Origin: JANPLD01 sp031426355
GTDB lineage: Bacteria; Pseudomonadota; Alphaproteobacteria; Rickettsiales; UBA8987
Assembly (NCBI GenBank): GCA_031426355.1
Contig: JANPLD010000010.1
Location: forward strand, 1 to 64,000
Reading direction: 5' to 3'
Length of the DNA: 64,000 bases
Part shown: in pieces, positions 59,950 through 64,000 of the stretch
How positions within the stretch are numbered: the first letter of the stretch is position 1
Layout: every line of letters starts with the position of its first letter
Translations under genes and position numbers: made by a program
The notes under the pieces: model-generated
Databases searched by the model: none
What the model was told of the DNA's origin: nothing
What the model saw: the letters and a program-made list of their open reading frames with translations, nothing else

Positions 59950-60852
59950 CTATTCTTTGAATTCGATTTGCGAAACTAAATATGGTTCTCTTCTGTCATA
60001 CCAATTTTCTCTCACTTTAACAAAGAGAAATAAATGAATTTTTTTTCCCAGTATATTTTGCAGATCCTTGCGGGATTGCTCGCCTATTTTTTTTATCATT
60101 GAACCTTGCTTGCCCACAATTATACTTTTGTGCGATTCTGTAGATGTATAAATTGTCTGATGTATCTTTATATCTTTCTTCTCTTCATAAAGTTCCGTTT
60201 CAACATAGAGAGAGTAGGGAAGTTCCTCATTCAAATTCATGAATAGTTTTTCCCTCGTTATTTCCGCCGCTAAAAATCTTGCAGGCGCATCTGTTATCTG
60301 GTCTTCCGGGAATATCCAGTTACTATCAGGTAAATTATCTTCAAGATATTTCTCAAGGTCAGCAACACCACCGCCTTTTAAGGCAGATATCATGAAGGTT
60401 TTTTCAAAATTACATTCTTCATTTAATTTCTGCGTATTCTCCAGAAGCTTTTGTTTATCAGCCTTATCAACTTTATTAAGTACCAGAAGTTTTTTGCTTT
60501 CTATATTCTTTATATAATTAAGCACCAATTCATCATTAGGCTTAATGGGCTTACTCGCATCAACAAGGAAAATTATAAAGTCAGAACCTTCGATCGAGTT
60601 TTTCGCTGTTTGCACTATCGACTTATTAAGCTTGTTTTTTAAATTATCCTGAAGGCTGAAAATACCCGGCGTATCAACAATTATTATCTGTGAGTCACCC
60701 GATATTTTTATCCCAGTTATCCGGCTTCTAGTAGTTTGCGCCTTTGGTGAAACAATACTTATCTTCGCCCCTGTTATATAATTGGTAAGCGTTGATTTTC
60801 CGCTGTTAGGCGCACCTACGATAACCGTAAAACCGCATTTTCTTTTATTCAT
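59950..60852 (-). CDS. era: GTPase Era
   Basis: Essential GTPase for 30S assembly and 16S rRNA 3' end processing. 300 aa. G1 GAPNSGKST at 13-21, G2/G3 region with VDTPGIFSLQ, G4 NKVDKAD and a C-terminal KH domain (IIVGKQGSMIKKIGEQSRKDLQ). It follows rnc (gap 20 nt) in the classical lepB-rnc-era order; instead of recO, cheW follows. Confidence 0.97.
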   Translation of the reverse strand: MNKRKCGFTVIVGAPNSGKSTLTNYITGAKISIVSPKAQTTRSRITGIKISGDSQIIIVDTPGIFSLQDNLKNKLNKSIVQTAKNSIEGSDFIIFLVDASKPIKPNDELVLNYIKNIESKKLLVLNKVDKADKQKLLENTQKLNEECNFEKTFMISALKGGGVADLEKYLEDNLPDSNWIFPEDQITDAPARFLAAEITREKLFMNLNEELPYSLYVETELYEEKKDIKIHQTIYTSTESHKSIIVGKQGSMIKKIGEQSRKDLQNILGKKIHLFLFVKVRENWYDRREPYLVSQIEFKE

Positions 60853-60872
60853 TTTATACCTAAGATTTGGCT

Positions 60873-61562
60873 TTAGAGAGCCAGTTTGTTAACAATTTCT
60901 TCAGCTGCAAGTCGTTCTGCATCTTTTTTAGAGTAGGAAGTTTTTGTAGTGTTCATATCCGCAACGCTAAGCGCTATGGTAATTTCCGGCTGGTGAGCAG
61001 GCCCGGTGATTGAAACCACATCATATTTAGGTAGTGGATGCCCATTTTTCTGTGCCCATTCCTGCAATTTCGATTTAGGATCTTTCGGAGCATCTTTATG
61101 ATCAAAAATATATGGCGCCAAATTCTTCTCAATAAATGCCCTTGCTGCTTCCAGCCCGCCATCAATATAAAGCGCGCCGACTATGGCCTCAAAAACATTT
61201 TCCAGATTTGCTTTATTTGTGCGACCGCCAGTTTGCTCTTCCCCGCTACCAAGTATTATATATTCCCCAAGCCCTAGCTTGGCTGAACAATCTGAAAGAG
61301 TTTCTTTTGAAACCGTCATCGCCCTTCTTTTGGCTAAGCTTCCTTCATCCTCATTAGCAAAATGCACGAATAATATTTCACTTATCAGAAGTGACAGAAC
61401 TGAATCCCCAAGGAATTCAAGCCTTTCATAATCTTTGTTAATACCGGAATTCTTTTTCGTGCTCGGATGTGTAAGCGCCTGTATCAATATATTGCTGTTG
61501 GTGAATATATGCCCAACAATTTCCTCTATCAGTTTTATTTTATTATCAGGGATTCTTAACAT
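60873..61562 (-). CDS. rnc: ribonuclease III
   Basis: Cleaves double-stranded RNA in rRNA and mRNA processing. 229 aa: catalytic domain with ERLEFLGDSVLSLLISE, the second active-site acidic residues in ENVFEAIVGALYIDGG, and a C-terminal dsRNA-binding domain (KSKLQEWAQKNGHPLPKYDVV, TSYSKKDAERLAAEEIV). Starts 2 nt after the lepB stop. Confidence 0.97.
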   Translation of the reverse strand: MLRIPDNKIKLIEEIVGHIFTNSNILIQALTHPSTKKNSGINKDYERLEFLGDSVLSLLISEILFVHFANEDEGSLAKRRAMTVSKETLSDCSAKLGLGEYIILGSGEEQTGGRTNKANLENVFEAIVGALYIDGGLEAARAFIEKNLAPYIFDHKDAPKDPKSKLQEWAQKNGHPLPKYDVVSITGPAHQPEITIALSVADMNTTKTSYSKKDAERLAAEEIVNKLAL

Positions 61563-61564
61563 TG

Positions 61565-62308
61565 CTATTCTTCGTTCCTAAGGTTCTTCAGGAATCTTTC
61601 TCCACGGAAAGATTTTACCCAATCCCATAGTTTAATGAAAGAAGATTTATTTGAAAAGAACAACATATCCGCTCGCCCGATAAGGTTCACATCTGGCACA
61701 TAACCTATTGATATCCTGCTATCTGCTGAATTATCCCTGTTATCACCCATGAAGAAATAATGCTTTTTTGGCACTACAAAAATATCAGTATTATCAGCCG
61801 GGCCTTCCTCTATCTCATCAAGGATGGTATAACTAACACCATTTGGCAAAGTTTCCTTATATTGTTTTATCCTTGAGTCGGTATTATCAGGCTGATCATC
61901 ATAAAAATCCTCAACACGTTGGGTCGCCAGTTCCTCACCATTGATGGATAACTTCCCATGCTTCATCTGTATCACATCGCCAGGCATGCCTATCAACCTT
62001 TTGATATAATCAGTATCAGGCTGAGTAGGAGGGCGGAATACAATTATATCACCGCGTTTTGGCTTTTCGCCACCAATCCTTCCTTCAAAATATTTTATTA
62101 CATAACCAAACGGCAGATCAACAGAGCTGTAGCCGTATGAGAATTTTGATATGAAGATATAATCGCCTATGAGCAGGGTCGGCTTCATGGAGCTTGATGG
62201 TATATGCCTTGGGGAATATACGAACGCCCTGAACATAACAGGCAGTACTATGCAGACGAGGATAACGAATGTCCAGGTCTCATAGAATTTGATTTTTTTA
62301 GTGGTCAT
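61565..62308 (-). CDS. lepB: signal peptidase I LepB
   Basis: Removes signal peptides of exported proteins such as those predicted for MsrA, MsrB and the DUF481 protein here. 247 aa: N-terminal membrane anchor (VILVCIVLPVMFRAFV), catalytic Ser40 in IPSSSMKPTL and general-base Lys103 in DTDYIKRLIGMPGD, plus the GDNRDNSADSR signature. First gene of the lepB-rnc-era run. Confidence 0.96.
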   Translation of the reverse strand: MTTKKIKFYETWTFVILVCIVLPVMFRAFVYSPRHIPSSSMKPTLLIGDYIFISKFSYGYSSVDLPFGYVIKYFEGRIGGEKPKRGDIIVFRPPTQPDTDYIKRLIGMPGDVIQMKHGKLSINGEELATQRVEDFYDDQPDNTDSRIKQYKETLPNGVSYTILDEIEEGPADNTDIFVVPKKHYFFMGDNRDNSADSRISIGYVPDVNLIGRADMLFFSNKSSFIKLWDWVKSFRGERFLKNLRNEE

Positions 62309-62390
62309 TTTATGGGTATGAGAGATTAGCTGTAAATTATAGATTATTTCTTTGTAATATTACTCATGCATTATATAGCAAGAAAATTTG

Positions 62391-63242
62391 TTACTTCTGC
62401 GTTCCTTGTTCAACCTCTACAAATGTAGGCCTTACACCTGTCGGTATGGCTTTTCTCGCAAACTCTACTGAAACTGCCGGCGCATTACCCTGCACATGCG
62501 CAAGTAACCCTTGTTTTACGCATTCATAGTATTTACTTTCCTCATTGAAATAATTCCCAAGAAATGCTCCCATCGGGCCGATAATACCATAGCATAGTAA
62601 TACCCCGAGAAATGTTCCAACTAGCGCGGCGCCGATAAGGCCACCAAGTATTTCCGGTGGTTCTGCAATTGAACCCATTGTAATTATAACTCCAAGAACC
62701 GCTGCAACTATACCAAGCGCCGGGAATGATTCCGCAAGTAATGTTACCGCGTGGGATATCACATGCTGTTCTTTATGATGTATCTCAAGTTCGGCATTCA
62801 TCATATCTTCAAGAACATATTTATCATCAACACCCATGGTCATTACACGTATATAATCACAGAAGAAATCAACAGCATGGTGATTATGAAGGAAATGCGG
62901 ATATTTCTTGAATATCTCGCTTTGTTCAGGATTCTCAATATGTGCTTCTATCTCAAGCATACCTTTAGTTTTCATCAACTTAAATACTTCATACTGGAAA
63001 GAAAGAAGTTCCAGGTAATTTGCCTTGGAGTAAACATACCCACCCTTGAAAAGATATTTAAAGGAACCCAAAGTTTTTTTGATTACATAAGAAGGGTTAG
63101 AAATAATGAACGCGCCCACGCCTGCGCCACCAATGATAAGATATTCTGTAGGTTGATACAGAACAGCAATGTTACCATGGTGAAGTACATATCCCCCTAT
63201 CACGGAGCCGCATACAACTATTAAACCAATGATATATTTCAT
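62391..63242 (-). CDS. motA: flagellar motor stator protein MotA
   Basis: Stator of the flagellar motor, with MotB. 283 aa with four membrane helices: GLIVVCGSVIGGYVLHHG at the N-terminus, LIIGGAGVGAFIIS, then FPALGIVAAVLGVIITMGSI and LGGLIGAALVGTFLGVLLCYGII, separated by a long cytoplasmic loop. No motB follows in the window. With CheD/CheW it shows that the organism is, or was, flagellated. Confidence 0.96.
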   Translation of the reverse strand: MKYIIGLIVVCGSVIGGYVLHHGNIAVLYQPTEYLIIGGAGVGAFIISNPSYVIKKTLGSFKYLFKGGYVYSKANYLELLSFQYEVFKLMKTKGMLEIEAHIENPEQSEIFKKYPHFLHNHHAVDFFCDYIRVMTMGVDDKYVLEDMMNAELEIHHKEQHVISHAVTLLAESFPALGIVAAVLGVIITMGSIAEPPEILGGLIGAALVGTFLGVLLCYGIIGPMGAFLGNYFNEESKYYECVKQGLLAHVQGNAPAVSVEFARKAIPTGVRPTFVEVEQGTQK

Positions 63243-63336
63243 AAAAGATTCTGAAAATGAAAATTCCTAACGCGAAGGGCTACAAAATACTTCCTTGTAT
63301 ACGCTCTAGTCAACCAATATTAAAATGGATGGAATG

Positions 63337-63999
63337 TTAGTGTGTCGGAATTGTCAGATCAGGTGCATTTTCGTCTTTCATGCCGATAACGTGATAGCCC
63401 GCATCAACGTGAAGTGTTTCACCTGTAGTTCCCGCGCCAAGGTCACTCAGCAGGAAAACCGCAGATCCGCCAACATCCTGAAGTGTGATATTTCTTTTTA
63501 GTGGGGAGTTATATTCATTCCATTTGAAGATCAACCTGAAATCACCAATACCCGAAGCCGCTAAAGTTTTAACAGGGCCAGCAGATATAGCGTTCACCCT
63601 TATATTCCTGTCACCCATATCTTTCGCAAGATATTTCGTGCTCATTTCCAGCGCAGCTTTTGCAACGCCCATTACGTTATAATGCGGCATAACTTTTTCA
63701 CCGCCATAATATGTAAGCGTAAGAAGGCTACCGCCGTCAGGCATCATATCATATGCATGTTTCGCAACTTCAGTAAAAGAGAAGCACGAAATATGCATAG
63801 TGTTCAAAAAGTTCTTGAGGGAAGTATTAAGGTATTTCCCACGCAGCTCATTTTTGTCAGAATATCCGATAGCATGAACTATATAATCAAGTTTGCCCCA
63901 TTTCTTTTTTATCGCATCAAATAACGCTGTAACAGATTCAGAATTGGTAACATCACACTCAACAAGGAATTCGCTTCCGATTTCCTGTGATAAGGGTCT
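63337..63999 (-). CDS. fabI: enoyl-ACP reductase FabI, C-terminal part (5' end outside window)
   Basis: NADH-dependent reduction of trans-2-enoyl-ACP, completing each elongation cycle with AcpP and FabF. The reading frame continues past the window edge; an internal Met at 63807 is not the start. Visible are ECDVTNSESV and WGKLDYIVHAIGYSDKNEL in the upstream part, the catalytic Tyr-x6-Lys unit YNVMGVAK, AISAGPVKTLAASGI, and GGSAVFLLSDLGAGTTGETLHVD near the end. Confidence 0.95.
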   Translation of the reverse strand, partial: RPLSQEIGSEFLVECDVTNSESVTALFDAIKKKWGKLDYIVHAIGYSDKNELRGKYLNTSLKNFLNTMHISCFSFTEVAKHAYDMMPDGGSLLTLTYYGGEKVMPHYNVMGVAKAALEMSTKYLAKDMGDRNIRVNAISAGPVKTLAASGIGDFRLIFKWNEYNSPLKRNITLQDVGGSAVFLLSDLGAGTTGETLHVDAGYHVIGMKDENAPDLTIPTH

Positions 64000-64000
64000 T

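Overview
The window reads as a contiguous chromosomal piece of an AT-rich, Gram-negative, motile alphaproteobacterium. Evidence for this: a FzlA-type GST-like division protein, a DUF1674/SDHAF4-like protein, class II GlpX, a DnaX with the alphaproteobacterial type of C-terminal domain, LepB-RNase III-Era linkage, recurrent CtrA-like TTAA-N7-TTAA(C) promoter boxes, sigma-54 plus an NtrC-type regulator, CheD/CheW/MotA, and DAP-type peptidoglycan genes (murE with DNPR, lysA). It keeps purine, histidine, serine, sulfite-reduction and thiamine genes, so it is not a minimal Rickettsia-like genome. I cannot place it below class level from sequence alone.

Layout. 1-5.3 kb: 3' end of sodB, an orphan trpF, uncharacterised genes, glpX and a Gln-rich BON lipoprotein. 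5.6-8.6 kb: acpP-fabF and a fused retropepsin-like/RimK protein. 8.6-17.8 kb: a ketopantoate-reductase-like protein, a DUF481 outer-membrane protein, cysJ and cysI separated by a reverse-strand gene, a LigB-family dioxygenase, ssb and an XRE regulator. 18-31.5 kb: serA, glnE, bcp, glmM, rpoN, ruvX, a HAD phosphatase, hisF-hisE, an exported MsrB-MsrA pair and a YihY-family membrane protein. 31.5-37.4 kb: trxB-pth-murE-murF-mraY, with a GIY-YIG nuclease cassette bracketed by inverted repeats wedged between murE and murF. 37.5-48.6 kb: a Lys-rich unknown, fzlA, lysA with a small lipoprotein and thiL, dnaX, ybaB, purF, a YhiN flavoprotein and purL. 48.7-57.7 kb: an SDHAF4-like gene, rpe, several unknown genes behind CtrA-like boxes, uvrD, an NtrC-family regulator and a pseudopilin-like protein. 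57.7-64 kb (all minus): FNR, cheD, cheW, era, rnc, lepB, motA and the 3' part of fabI.

The observations I rate highest are four. (1) A small GIY-YIG nuclease gene sits exactly 6 nt inside an inverted pair of a roughly 30-36 nt repeat, with a third solo copy nearby; this looks like a minimal mobile unit. (2) dnaX is split at a run of nine A residues, and the -1 frame is open through into the tau-specific domain. (3) A recurring promoter layout, TTAA-N7-TTAA(C) followed at 13-15 nt by a -10 hexamer, precedes mostly unknown genes. (4) A 28-bp direct repeat duplicates the uvrD start region on either side of a twice-frameshifted gene.

No rRNA, tRNA, CRISPR array, IS transposase or integrase was recognised.
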